NCBI GenBank assembly: GCA_029876055.1
Contig: CM056876.1
Coordinates: 1,302,001-1,366,000 of the forward strand
Length of the DNA stretch: 64,000 nt
DNA from: Madurella fahalii
Taxonomy: Eukaryota; Ascomycota; Sordariomycetes; Sordariales
Reading direction: 5' to 3'
The translations under genes and the position numbers were made by a program. Shown here one piece after another: positions 1 through 10,982 of the stretch. Positions within the stretch are counted from its first letter, which is position 1, and every line of letters begins with the position of its first letter. The notes under the pieces were generated by a model. That model searched no databases. It had not been told where the DNA came from and was given only the letters and a program-made list of their open reading frames with translations.

Positions 1-180
1 AGTCATAGGGCGACTTGTACTCCCTTCCTTTGATGATAAACGCTGCGGTCCACCAGACCATCTCTGATTGAGCACCGATACACTGTCTTGCTGCGATTCG
101 AGCTTTTGGCAAGGCCGCCGCTAACCAACGCAGACCGACTCTAGACTAGACTCCCTCGAACTCAACCAACAGCCGCTAAA

Positions 181-1391
181 ATGGTTCTGCACAACCCCAA
201 CAACTGGCATTGGGTCAACAAGGATGCGTCGGCGTGGGCGAAGCAGTGGTTCGAAGACAATCTGACCAAGCTGGAGGCCAAAGAGGGGGATGTCACGGCC
301 AAGATCAGCAAGGTCATCAGCATGGACGGAGATGTCGACGTGGCGCAACGAAAGGGCAAAGTCATTACCATTTTTGATGTCAAGTTAACTCTGGAGTATA
401 CAGGTACGTATTGCCATAGAATACAATCATCTTGTGCATTGCATTGCGGCACCCGTTCCAGCTCTCCTACCGTCTCTGCTTGTGCAATCGTAGGCTAAAA
501 TCTCTGCTGCGCAGGCTCCACTGCCGACGATGACGATGTTTCGGGCACCATCACCGTGCCCGAAGTCTCGCATGAGCTCACAGAGGACGAGTTTGTGGTA
601 GGTTGCGCGTCGCACTCGGCAACGCAATGTTCGCTGTAGCGGCCCACTAAGACTGTCGGCAGTTCGAAATCGACATCTACTCCGATTCCAAGGAGAAGCA
701 GCCAGTCAAGGATCTCGTGCGGGCAAAACTCGTTCCCCAGCTCCGGAGCGAGTTTGTCAAGCTCCCGCCTGCCCTCATCGTCGAGCATGGCAAGGATATC
801 CAGCATGCCCCCGGGTCAAACCCCTCAAGCGGCTTTTCTACCCCCAAGTATCATCCTCCAACCGGCGCTACGGGCAAGGAACCCGCATTGACCTCGACCA
901 CGACGGACAGCGTCAGCAGCGTCAACACTACAACGGTGACGGATAACGAGGAGTTCCGTACCACCGCCGAGGAGCTCTACCAGACATTTACGGACCCTCA
1001 GCGGCTGGCGGCATTCACGCGTGCGCCGCCTAGGGTGTTTGAGGGTGCCAAGAAGGGAAGGAAGTTTGAGCTGTTTGGCGGCAATGTCTCAGGAGAATAT
1101 CTAGAGCTGCAAGAGCCGACCAAGATTGTGCAGAGCTGGCGCCTCGACCAGTGGCCGAAGGGCCATTACTCGAGACTGCAGATCGAGTTCGACCAGAACG
1201 ATATCGACAAGGTCACGGTGATGCGCGTTGAATGGACCGGCGTGCCGATTGGCCAAGAGGAGGTGACAAAGAGGAATTGGCTCGAGTACTACGTCCGAAG
1301 CATCAAGAGGACGTTTGGGTGAGTGCCTCGTTTCCCAGCTCGCCACTATTTGCTACTCACACTCTCTTCCAGTTTCGGCACCATTCTGTAG
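181..1391 (+). CDS. AHA1: Aha1-type activator of Hsp90 ATPase
   Basis: Co-chaperone that binds Hsp90 in the cytosol and stimulates its ATPase. Four exons fit by phase: 181-403, 515-597, 663-1318 and 1373-1391, giving 326 residues, normal for the family. The N-terminal domain opens with the family signature NPNNWHWVNKDA and carries the middle-domain binding surface. A Ser/Thr-rich linker (about residues 165-195) leads to the C-terminal AHSA1 domain, which starts near EEFRTTAEELYQTF and ends in the last small exon (GTIL, stop). All three introns have GT..AG ends (GTACGT, GTAGGT, GTGAGT donors). The start is the first ATG of the open frame. No heat-shock element was evident in the 180 bases available upstream. 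Identification is by recognised family motifs; confidence is high. Confidence 0.95.
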
Positions 1392-1876
1392 AGGAACAAA
1401 AGCATGGTGGGAGACGGCGTTTGGGGGGAACGGGTCTGGTGGGACGGTTATCGATGCATATAGGAATTACGGGTACTTCTGAGCGCAGAATGACTTAGAG
1501 ACCGAGGACACTCACACAGACGGTCCGGCGATTACGGCGGAACGAGTAAAGTCCAATGAGGAATGACAATAGATGCACCGCAATCTACGTGAGTGTCTCT
1601 CTCTTGGTCTAGTCCGTTTTACAAGTGTGAGTCTTTCAGCGGGTATACCAGTTAGAGGCCACCGCAAGACCTTCTGCACCCGGTGATGCTGAGCAAACCG
1701 GAAACCCTGGCAAAACACAGCCTCCGGGGCCCACTCGGAGCGGGGTGTCGCTCCGGGGCCGGAAGTACTGGGTCACCCCTCCTCGTTCAAAGAGTGTCGG
1801 CTCCCCTGGACATAATTCATCTGGATAGCTTCCGGACCCCTTTTTAAGACAAAAGTTCCGATATCAATCAATAATA
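1392..1876. other. Intergenic, AHA1 / nitrilase
   Basis: This stretch lies between two co-oriented genes and should hold the AHA1 3' UTR and the promoter of the hydrolase gene. No ORF, repeat or RNA gene could be supported. Confidence 0.5.
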
Positions 1877-2996
1877 ATGGCGCCCGTCTATAAGTTCGCT
1901 GTGATTCAGCTGCAGCCGAAGGTGAGCTGGTGATGTCATCCTCTGCATTGATACCGTTCAGTGATATGGTTGCTGTTGTATCTTCAACACATTCTACTAC
2001 TCTTCCAATCTGACTCGTCCCAGTCCTTACTCTCATTCTGCTTACACCTTATCTCAGGATGTCGCCGTCGAAGAGAACTTTGCGAAAGCCGAGTTCTACC
2101 TCCGCCAGGCGGCAGCCCAAGGCGCCGACCTCGCCATCCTCCCAGAGTACCACCTCACCTCCTGGTGCCCGGACCACCCCGAGTTCATCTCGGCCTGCAA
2201 GGCCTCGATCCCCTACCTCGCCCGGTACCAGGCCCTCGCCCGTGAGCTCAACATCAACATCGTCCCCGGGACAATCTGCGAGGTCCACCCAGCCACAGCC
2301 ACCACGATCCAAAACGACCGGGCCCTCTCGCACGACGCCAACAGAGACCCCCAGACCCTGATCGAGATCCGCAACATGGCCTACTGGATCTCCCCGCATG
2401 GCGCCCTGCTGGGGAACTACCAGAAGAAGAACCTCTGGCACACCGAGCGGCCCCACCTGACCGCGGGGACCGCCCAGACCCCGCACACGGCCTTCGACAC
2501 CCCCTTCCTCCGCGGCGACGACGGCGGCGACGACGACGACCATCGCCGCCGCCGCCGGCCCCTCCGCGCGGGCTTGCTCATCTGCTGGGACCTCGCGTTC
2601 CCCGAGGCGTTCCGCGCGCTGGTCGCCGACGGCGCCGAGCTGGTCGTCATCCCGTCCTTCTGGCTCGTCAACGGCAGCGACCTGGACGAGACGAGGAAGC
2701 GGCTCAACCCCGACTGCGAGGGCCTGTTCCTGCGGAGCGTCCTCGTGGCCAGGGCGTTCGAGAACACGGCGGTGGTGGCCTTCTGTAATACCGGCGGGCT
2801 GAGCCAGGTCGTGGTGCCGGTGGAAGGGCCGGCGGGTGGGGGGTGGGAGGGGGGCGTGGATGAGGAGGTGATGAAGGTTATGGAGGTGGATTTTGAGGGC
2901 GTCCGGGCCCTCGAGGACGCGTATAAGATCCGCGGCGATATGTTGAATGGTGAGGGCTGGCATTATGGGTATACTCTCTGGAAGGGCGAGGAGTGA
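1877..2996 (+). CDS. Carbon-nitrogen hydrolase (nitrilase superfamily)
   Basis: Predicted amidase or nitrilase-superfamily enzyme cleaving a non-peptide C-N bond; the substrate is unknown. Two exons, 1877-1921 (15 codons, MAPVYKFAVIQLQPK) and 2058-2996, join in phase 0 across a GTGAGC..CTCAG intron, giving 327 residues. The family triad is visible: Glu45 in ILPEYHL, Lys138/139 in GNYQKKNLW, and the nucleophile Cys191 in LLICWDLAFPE. A short Arg/Asp-rich insertion (about residues 165-180) precedes the Cys strand. The N-terminal beta strand FAVIQLQP is typical and supports the chosen start. Beta-ureidopropionase, omega-amidase and plain aliphatic amidase activities cannot be told apart from sequence alone. 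Neighbours give no pathway hint. Confidence 0.88.
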
Positions 2997-3570
2997 GGAT
3001 GGGGTTGTTGCATCCTCCGTCTTGGACAAGGGCCGCTTGATTGTAGTCCGGTTTGTCACATCCTTTGCTGTATCTAATAGCCTCGGCGGTTTGCACCGCT
3101 GTCCTTGAGAACCGCGAAGCCCTTGTCTACGTGCTCATGGGCATAGTGGCTTGGGACACTAGCAGCCGGATGTCCACATCCAACATCGTTAATCGGCCCT
3201 ACGGACGATGCTTACCGGTCCAAGATATCAGAATTAAGATGCGTATGGGGGGTTCATCTCACAAATCTCCCCGCCTCTTTTCTCAGAACACTATGCTCTT
3301 ACTTCTTAATGTTGGGTCATGTAATCGGTACATTCAGGCACCCGCAATACATTTCATCAATCGTCCTTTGATCACCATTTCCTCCACTCCTGTACTCACC
3401 TGGTATATAACATTGGTAATAGACTGTTTCAATTCAATAATAATTTATTTTTTAGTCATCAGAACATACCAGGATCAGATTGCTGTTGCAAGACCCTGGG
3501 CTGGACGGACACAAAGGAAAATTGAGGGAAAATCTTCAGTAGTCCTGAATCCTTACAGGAGTTCAAGGAA
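2997..3570. other. Intergenic, convergent genes
   Basis: This AT-richer stretch lies between the hydrolase (+) and a small minus-strand ORF, so it should contain two 3' ends. The plus-strand open frame across 3053-3817 shows no domain and lies opposite the minus-strand gene. Nothing else was supported. Confidence 0.4.
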
Positions 3571-3996
3571 CTACGAAGATTTACCACGGCCAGTACAAGC
3601 ACAAGCACAAGTACCGCACCTCTCTCCGGTTCCTCCCGGGGTAATCTTCTCCTTTCCCCGTTCTACCGTAACACCCACCCTAGTCTCACCACCGGCACTC
3701 ATTCCCTCCATATCCCCCTCCTTCTTACCATCAGATCCGCCCCTCTGCTTTCTCTCACGGGTCTCCCTCTCCATTTCCTTCCGCACCTCCTCGGAGATGA
3801 CAGAGAAGACAACATAAAAGACAGCCGAGAAAGTGGCAGAAAAGATGGCACACGCAATCAGCGGTACTAGGAACAGTGCTATGGAGAAGGTGGAGCAAAG
3901 GAAGATCTCAGGCAAACCGGGTTCCCAGATGCACCCTCGGAGATTAGTAGCAAGGGTATCGACGCTGGTAGTAAAGGCGGCGATGAGGGACGACAT
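3571..3996 (-). CDS. Small putative membrane protein, unknown
   Basis: Intronless ORF of 141 codons from an ATG (MSSLIAAFTTSVDT). Residues about 30-68 form one long or two short hydrophobic segments (IFLCSTFSIALFLVPLIACA, then FSAVFYVVFSVI). They are followed by a charged region rich in Glu, Arg and Lys, and a Gly/Thr/Cys-rich tail. This layout, membrane anchor plus polar cytosolic tail, is more protein-like than random reading frames nearby, and the ATG sits at the head of the hydrophobic part. No family is recognised. It could also be a non-coding transcript region, so the call is tentative. Confidence 0.42.
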   Translation of the reverse strand: MSSLIAAFTTSVDTLATNLRGCIWEPGLPEIFLCSTFSIALFLVPLIACAIFSATFSAVFYVVFSVISEEVRKEMERETRERKQRGGSDGKKEGDMEGMSAGGETRVGVTVERGKEKITPGGTGERCGTCACACTGRGKSS

Positions 3997-4719
3997 CTTG
4001 TGAGTTTGGGGTTAGGTTGCTTCCTCGCGGTAGTTCCAGTTGCCGGTGTTGGTGGCGGTAATGATGGTAATGAGTGTCGGCTGGTGTGGTTCTGGGGAGC
4101 ACAAGGGCGAAGGGAAGGGGGATTTATATACATCCAACCATAGCACCTGGTAGGATGGGCTGCAGCGTAGAGATGTAAAGATGTGGGGAAAATAGTCCGG
4201 TTGTTCAGGTATCGTGGCCGCTAAGGAGCTGTACAACTGATACAGCGTAGGCGTACACAAAGGAACATCTTTGTTCACATATAGGGTCTGCAGAACGCAA
4301 CTAGAATTTTTATCGCATAAAATCCGTAGCCCGATATTGAGCTCTGTGGGATTGAAGTTCTGACCTAGCACCATATGTTTGTATGAAATTTGACAGCGTC
4401 ATGGGGTTAGAGTAGTCTTGCTTTCACAAGAAGCTGCTATCAGACGTGAATAAGACGATTAGATCCGAAAGCTAGCTGATCGCATTACGCCCTAGAGGTA
4501 ACGAAGGAGAATGAATCCTGGTTTTCTGGTTTTGAGATAGCGTACAATCAAGAGGTAAAGACTATGCGCAAGAAAATTTCTGGTTGCGATACATAAGCAC
4601 TGTGTAAGGAACAGTTAAACTACGCGAAGCCTCAAGAGCAGAAATTCCAAGATCGATTTTCAACGACATCTCGAAAGAACAAAGGGACAGGTTTCGATAA
4701 TAGGTTCCAAGAAAAAAAT
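3997..4719. other. Intergenic left of tRNA-Ser
   Basis: The presumed promoter side of the small minus-strand ORF, then AT-richer sequence up to the tRNA 3' end. Short open frames are present but none shows a domain or splice logic. Confidence 0.4.
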
Positions 4720-4801
4720 CGACGCGAGCCGGATTTGAACCGACGCCTCCGAAGAGATGAGATTTCGAGTCTCACGCTTTAGACCACTCAGCCATCGCGC
4801 C
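4720..4801 (-). tRNA. tRNA-Ser (CGA)
   Basis: Read on the minus strand, an 82-base class II tRNA folds cleanly. The acceptor stem GGCGCGA pairs with TCGCGTC (one G-U) and is followed by discriminator G. The D-arm has GGCTGAGTGGTC (A box). The anticodon stem TGAGA/TCTCA encloses loop CTCGAAA with anticodon CGA. A serine-type variable arm (CTCTTCGGAGG region) follows, and the T-arm has B box GGTTCAAATCC. No intron interrupts the anticodon loop and CCA is not encoded, as expected for a eukaryotic nuclear tRNA. A T-rich stretch lies just 3' of the gene on its strand (complement of the A-run at 4711-4717), which fits an RNA polymerase III terminator. Confidence 0.95.
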
Positions 4802-5423
4802 TGATGACCAATCCACTTGCATATTGAACTCATAGAGGCAAGTACCTCTACAACCCACGTCAGGTTGATAGAGTCTTGAAGCACACAGAAACGAACATCA
4901 GCAAGTCGGTGGCCGTAAACCAAGGAGGTTGACGTATCTCTTCTAGAGGGCTGCTAACGTGGCGCCGTAGGTTCCAGTTATCATGATAGATACCCAGCCC
5001 AGAAAACTGCTAGCAGCTCCCAGTTCCCGAACAGAAACCCAAATACGTGTCTACCACGTCTACTCTTAATACCTGGTTATTGAGCAACGGCCTTTAGTCA
5101 TTTATGATTTTCTCACTTACGTTTACGCATAAGCACTGATTCGGTATCTGTTTCCCCGACAAAAACCTCACGAATCCTCAGGGATCAAGCCTAGCCAATT
5201 CATCCCCCGTCTGTCAAGTATACAAGATCCCGGGGTTGGCCGGGCTCCGTCCAACTCAAACTCTGCTCATTGTTCAATTTGCTCTCGCCTTACCAAACAG
5301 ACACTCAACGCTACTGCTACCTAGCCGTGTGACCATAGCGCGCTCATGTTCGTACAAGATCTTCTACGGCACCGTTCCCGGCCCCGGGCTCAAGCATGAT
5401 GCATCCCCACAACTACTAGAGTA
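4802..5423. other. Intergenic right of tRNA-Ser
   Basis: No supported gene. The short plus-strand frame at 5236-5427 has no recognisable features. Confidence 0.4.
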
Positions 5424-6032
5424 CTAGCACGAGTCAACCGGGTTAACCGACTCACCCTCAGAACGCACCAGAACGTTCGGTGGATACCGAGGCAGCAGAC
5501 ATTCCTCGTCGTCCTGCGCATACGGTGCAGGCGATGCCTTAGCGCCACGCCCCGCGCCATCTTTGAGCTTCCATTTCATCGTCTCCGGCGCTTGACGCGC
5601 ATGGCAGCGATGCTCTGCGATGAAGTATACGCCTACGCCGATGAGGCTGACTCCCACGAATACTATGCCGAAGACAAGATAGATACTAGCTGCGTCCCAT
5701 TCGCCGGCACGGCTTAAGACGGGCATCTCTGTAAGTTCAGTCAGTTAGTGCGGCGTTGGTCTCGTTGTGGTAGCCTTGCCAATTGGGTTCTTGCAAGGGC
5801 GTAGGTGTGGCTGCCTGAGCGGTGATGATAGATGGTTCGAGTGGCAGTCGCTGTTGCAATGGGTTATACCTGAGAAATGGAAACAAAGGCCTTTGTTCTT
5901 CCTGGAAATACATACGTCTCCTGAGACAATGGTGGGTTGGACAGAGCTAACTCCATCATTGTTAACTGACTGTTGGGGATAAAAGGACGGGAAAACATGA
6001 ATGTAGCTTTGCAGCTGTCTAGGGGGCACCAT
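5424..6032 (-). CDS. Putative single-pass membrane protein, two exons
   Basis: The C-terminal exon (5424-5728) encodes a clear transmembrane helix (YLVFGIVFVGVSLIGVGVYF) followed by a charged tail. Just upstream on this strand is a strong acceptor (CTAAC-like branch, then TTACAG). A donor GTATAA at 5869 joins in phase 1 to the upstream open frame beginning ATG at 6032 (MVPPRQLQS), giving intron 5729-5869 and about 155 residues. Seen directly: the helix, the splice signals and phase agreement. Inferred: that this is an expressed type I/III membrane protein with a short N-terminal ectodomain; no signal peptide is evident, so the true start may lie further upstream. Family unknown. Confidence 0.4.
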
Positions 6033-6389
6033 CGAGGAACTTCGAGTTTTGTATGCTTAACAGAGTCAATTCTGCTATCTCTTCCATACCAGAGACATTT
6101 CGAAACCGTCTGACCGGTAGCGCGTGAAAACTATCATGGCCAGTGCTGCGCTAACGACTTCCGAGTCTCGGGAGAGCATCACTCTGCTAGGGCTCAATAG
6201 CCATGTCGAGAGGCCGAGCTTTGGCAACAAGGCTCGGGGTAAGCTAGAGTGCCTGTAAAAGGGGGAGGAGAGCAAATACAACCGGGTTGTCCCGTAGTCA
6301 CTTCCCCAGGGTAGGTAAGGAAAATAAGGATATAATTCCAATTGCTCGGTAAATGACACAACCATCTAAGCCAGACGAAACAAAACGCC
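6033..6389. other. Intergenic 3' of the P450
   Basis: Between the P450 stop (minus strand) and the head of the small membrane-protein gene. No supported feature was seen. Confidence 0.4.
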
Positions 6390-8257
6390 CTACTTCCCAG
6401 CCTCCTTCTCCGGCATGACAATATCCCTCAGCTTAAACCTCGTCACAAAGTTATTTTGCTTAACAAACCAAGCATTCACAATCTCCCACTCTGAGTCCGG
6501 GTTGTCAAAAGTAATCTATCATCAAGCCAAATCAGTACCCAGCCAAAACCTCCGGGGGGGGGGGGCGGGAGAAGAGGGGGAAACAAAGGAAAATGGGAAA
6601 AAGGCAAGCAAACATACCTCAAACCGCCTCAACATGCTCGGCACCAGCTTATAAATCTCTAGCAGACTGATATTCTTCCCAATACACGTCCTGCTGCCCA
6701 TCCCAAACTGCAACATGGTGCCATTCCGAGCCTTGACCTTCTCCGGCTCCTCCAGCCACCTCTCGGGCCTATACTCCTCCACATCCTCCCCAAACACCTC
6801 CTCATCCCTATGGATCACCCACGCCGAGCACCCCACGATCGTGCCGCCCTTCACCCACCTCCCGGCGATCTCCAACCCGCCGTCGGGCACGATCCGCTCC
6901 ATGGGCAAGCCGGGCGCGGGATGCAGCCTGAACGCCTCCTTGACGCACGCGTCCAGGTAAGGCAGCGTCTGGCTCTCGTGCCAGGTGACCAGGCCCGTCT
7001 CGTAGTCGCTGAAGCGGCCCTCGCGGGCGGCGTCGTCAATCTCCCTGCGGAGGCGGGCCAGGGCGCGCGGGGTCTTGAGGAGGTAGTAGAAGACGGCCGA
7101 GAGGGAGATGGCGGTGGTCTCGGAGCCGGCAAAGGCCATAGAGACGGCCATGGTCTGGACGAGCGTGTCGGTCATGAACTCGGGGCGGGCCTCGCGCGCG
7201 GCGAGGAACTTGGACAGGAGGTCGGGGGACTTGACGACGGGCTTTTCCTTCTCCGAGGTGGGCAGCAGAGGCTCTTTTTCCTTTTCTTTTCTCTCCGTGG
7301 CCGTGAGGTCCTTGTTCTCGAGCTCGGGTAGGCGCTCGTTCATGCGGGCCCGCGCGAACTTGGCGACGGGGAAAGTGGCGTCTAAGACGCCCCATTCTGA
7401 GAGCTTGAGGTAAATGGGGTTCTTGAGAAAGAAGCGGTCGAGGATGGGAATTTGGCCGATCTGTGGCAAGGAAGTCAGTAAAGTGACATCAGGGGTATAA
7501 AAAGAGGGGGTTAGGGGGTTGGGTGGGGGGGCGTACTGGCGCAACATAGAGGAACAGTTTCGTCAGATACGCCACGATCCCGTCAACGTCCTCGTTCTTC
7601 TCGATGAACCCGTGCCGCTTGCTGTACGTGATCTCGCCAATGACGTCAAATGCGTAAAATTGTAGCCACCGCGTAAAGTCGCACGCCCGGGGCTTGTCGA
7701 TATACAGTCGCTCCGTCTGCTTCAGGAAGAGCTTGGTGGTGTTGTCGACGAACGGCTCGTACTGCACCAGCGCCGACATGGCGAAGGCCGAGTTGACGCA
7801 GCGGCGGAATTGCATGTGGAAGTCATTGTCGGTGGTGCTAAACAGCGACGGTAAGCTGTGGCCCTTGACCACCGACTGCTGAACCACGTAAAAGTCGGAC
7901 TGTATACCCGTCAGCGTGGCCCTTCCGCCGGCTGGCTAAGCCCAAACACACCTTGATGAAGCCTTTATTGAGTCCGTAAATGGTCTTCAGCGCCTCTGGA
8001 TCGGAAAACGAGAGCGTGTTGGGCCCGAGACGGACAACGGGGCCATATTTCCTGTGAAGCGCGATGTGTGACCTCTCGGGCCGCCGCCGATAGACGTCAA
8101 AGAACCTCCACCAATCTGTCAGGGAGGCCAGGAACGGCCCCGGATACTTGTTCAGGCCATTGTGATACCGATTCCTCACGAGCCAGGCGAGACCGGCGGC
8201 AAGGATCACCAAGGGCCAGTGCTGGCTCAGCACCTGTACTAGCCGGTCTGTAATCAT
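6390..8257 (-). CDS. Cytochrome P450 monooxygenase
   Basis: Microsomal heme monooxygenase of the pisatin-demethylase-like fungal type. Four exons in phase 0: 8257-7952, 7899-7537, 7460-6618 and 6515-6390, giving 545 residues. An N-terminal membrane helix (PLVILAAGLAWLV) precedes the proline-rich hinge NKYPGPFLA. The I-helix motif AFAGSETTAIS, the K-helix ExxR in KEAFRLHP, the PERW segment and the heme-binding loop FGMGSRTCIGKN with ligand Cys482 are all present, so the enzyme looks intact. The start is the ATG at 8257 because it places the anchor helix at the N-terminus; the frame is open further upstream but without family features. The last intron carries a C12 run on the sense strand. No secondary-metabolism partners adjoin it; substrate unknown. 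Confidence 0.93.
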
Positions 8258-10472
8258 CGCGTCCCAACCAGCCCCAGACTTGATCCGCAAGGGCTCTTCC
8301 TTGTTGAAAAGGCTAGGCCGGCCACGTCCGAGGTCCGGGTGTTGAAAGAAAAGGGGTGTGTAGTATTCGTTAGCATGGAGGGCGCAAGGGATGTATGCGA
8401 AGCTATTAGTAGGTATAACGGGAACGGTCCCATGAGCGGGTCGCCGCCAATGCCGAGACAGACATGGGGATAAGTTGGGGTAGGGCAACCGAATAACCAG
8501 CCGGCAAACGAGGATACAGCGCATCTCGCTCCTTCGGGGCTAATCTATTTCGGTCCCTCGATCTCGAAGGGCAGCAGCAAGTGCTCGAATCCCTGGCTGG
8601 TGGCCCTGGTGCAGCACTAGGCGATCCCCGGTGTCCCACACCGCGGGAAGATATTGCATGGCGAGTTAACGCAACCCGGGCTTTGAGCCACTAGTAGCTG
8701 GCTGCGTCTTTCCCGGAACCGCGAGCCATGAGGAGATGCCGTGTGCTCCCCCATGACGAGAGACGGGATTGGGGGGCCCCTCGAAAGTCGTCGTAGGATT
8801 CACCAAGTTGGCGTCTCCTTTCCGGACCTGGAAAGCTTCGGGCGGACACCGCCTCGTCAGGACAGGCCCAGGTATGATATTGCGGGCACGCCGGTCTCCG
8901 CGGATGGGCAAGGTGAGAGCGAGCCGTCACCACCCACGTCATCCGCGCCGCGTATCAGCTTACAATTTCCCAAGTGCTGGGCTGGCAAACATGGGTTGGA
9001 ACAGTATTGCCGGGGGCACATGGTGGTGGGGCCGTGGAGCCCAGCTGTGTGTGAGGGGGAGGGGCGCCGGGTGTTCACCCTCAATATCCATCGGCAGATG
9101 TCAGGTCCAATCGTCCAGCTCAATTGCAACCAATTCTGGATAACCGTACGGCTGGCCACGAGCTTGCGCTGCCTCGGCACGCAGGCTTAAAAGAGGGCGG
9201 ACCGGCTGGACATTCCCCATATTCCCCATTCTCCACATGGACCTCCCGTCGTTGTTGGACGGCTTGGCGTCCCGTGGGTGGTTGCACCAACAACATGGGA
9301 TGCTGTCAGGTGGTTGACGCCACGGGGAGGCGGTGTCGCACAGCGCCGTTGCCAGTGACTCGAGAGGGCTGAGTTGTCACGTCAGAGCGTGGTTATCGAA
9401 CCTTGGACCGTGGCGAGAGTTGGTGGGGGAATGGCAAGGTAGGGCTACCATTACCCCGGAGCGGCCTAGCAGTAGCCAAGGTAAGCTCGCTGAACCCAAT
9501 GCTGCTGCGTCTGGATATGTGAGATCCCAATTCCCACGGCATGCCGGGTCCAGAATCATCCGATGTTGATATTGTGCATGACAGGGCAGAACATATGGTA
9601 GCATCAGGACGTGCGCCATCCACTAGGCGCACCAAACGACTGCGTGCTTTTGCGTGCTGCACCAACGGCTCAAAGCAGCAAGTGCAGCATCGATGCATAT
9701 CTCCCCCAAGAGTTCCCAAGCAGGGAAAAACAAAAATTAATAAGAGTCAAGGTGCAGCGCTCGGCAACCCATAAAAGGTCGGCAAGATCATCCGAAGCCT
9801 TGCCACCGGACAGGGATAGGGTAACAGGTACTATTTGTGGTTTTTCCCTCTGGTTGCGAGGCACATTCGAAACTGAAGATCTTCGTGGATGGATACTTGA
9901 GAACCAAAGCCAGCCGTTTGGTCGGGGCGAGTCGCCGCCGCTAAACCGAAAAAGTAAAACGCCACCTTCTTCCAAGACCCCCCGGTCAGGAACATGTGCC
10001 GAAGCCCGTTTGCGCGTGGCGCTAGTCTCGCTGCAATGCTGAGCTCTCACTTTCTTGGAATTTTTCGGCAGATGACAATCCGGCTCGAGAGACAAACGAC
10101 CTGGGACCTACCGACGGAAGCGAGTGCTTAGTAATGCGGGTAACCTCCTGTTCTTCGCAAACGAGAATACCACTACTTGCAGGCGTACCTTATCTCGGAT
10201 ACGTGGATGATGATTGGATTGACCATTCCATTGAATACAAGTTGTGGTTTTGTCCTCCGTGTAACGTAAAGATGTCTACCTGACCAAATACTCCAAGAAC
10301 CCTACATCATCCCAAAGCACAAACAAGTCCATTACTCCAAGTGTGTAGATGCTGTGTTGCCGCTCGTACCCCTCGCTGTTCTGTCGCCCTGTCCACCCTC
10401 TTCTCTCCTAAGTAAACAAGCAATAAACGCATTCTATACAGAATCAGGAAACAAGTTGAAACCGAACTCGGA
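8258..10472. other. Long gene-poor stretch
   Basis: About 2.2 kb with many overlapping short frames on both strands, as expected by chance in GC-rich DNA. I found no start-proximal signal peptide, domain motif or consistent intron chain, and no RNA gene. It includes the P450 promoter (right after 8257 on the minus strand). Confidence 0.4.
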
Positions 10473-10982
10473 TCATGGGACGCTGGCTGCCTTGTCCTTG
10501 CTCTTGTCTTGGTTACTTCCCTCCGGAATCAGGGACCCAGAATGGCTACTCGCGTCACCGTGGCTCCCTTCTTCGTTCATCCTTGCAGTCCTGTCAGGAC
10601 TACGCTCTTCTGTGATAACCAACAGAGGACCCGCTGACCTCCTGTGCGAGCCCATTCGAGCCACACGCCGTCCCAGAGGAGGTACCTCAACGTTATTAAG
10701 ATCCTCGCCGGAGGCCGATGCCGAGCCGGCCGAGTCGCCAGATCCAGAGCCCCGACCGCGCCGATTGCGCCGACCGCGCCGGCCGCCTAGTTTTAGACGA
10801 GTTTCCGCAGCACTCCGGCTCGATTCCCCTATCTTTCGGTGATACAGAGGTGCTGACTGGCCTTCCTCACCGTCAAACAGCAATTCCGAGTCTAGCATCG
10901 GGTCAATCTCATCGCCACCAAACGCATCCTTCCTCCGGATTCGCTTTCCCGTGTGCGTGCTTTGGCGATCCCGGCGAGTTTC
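10473..10982 (-). other. Open frame in phase with and downstream of NCR1
   Basis: Immediately after the NCR1 TAG the same frame stays open for about 168 codons on the minus strand. It encodes KDAFGGDEIDPMLDSELLFD, then basic/Ser-Gly-rich sequence, ending SKDKAASVP and a stop. It could be a readthrough or alternatively spliced tail of NCR1, the 3' exon of something else, or chance. A possible 102-base intron (10933-11034, donor GTATAG, acceptor CGGAG) would remove the stop in frame, but its acceptor is weak. Confidence 0.25.

Noticed and set aside
2049..3059. A 336-codon minus-strand ORF
   Set aside because: It is antisense to the carbon-nitrogen hydrolase, whose catalytic triad is intact on the plus strand.
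6390..8257. P450 as part of a secondary-metabolite cluster
   Set aside because: No polyketide synthase, NRPS, terpene cyclase, transporter or pathway regulator lies nearby in the window.
8258..10472. Searched for a hidden gene or transposon remnant in the 2.2 kb gap
   Set aside because: No terminal repeats, transposase motifs, consistent exon chain or AT-rich RIP signature was visible by eye.
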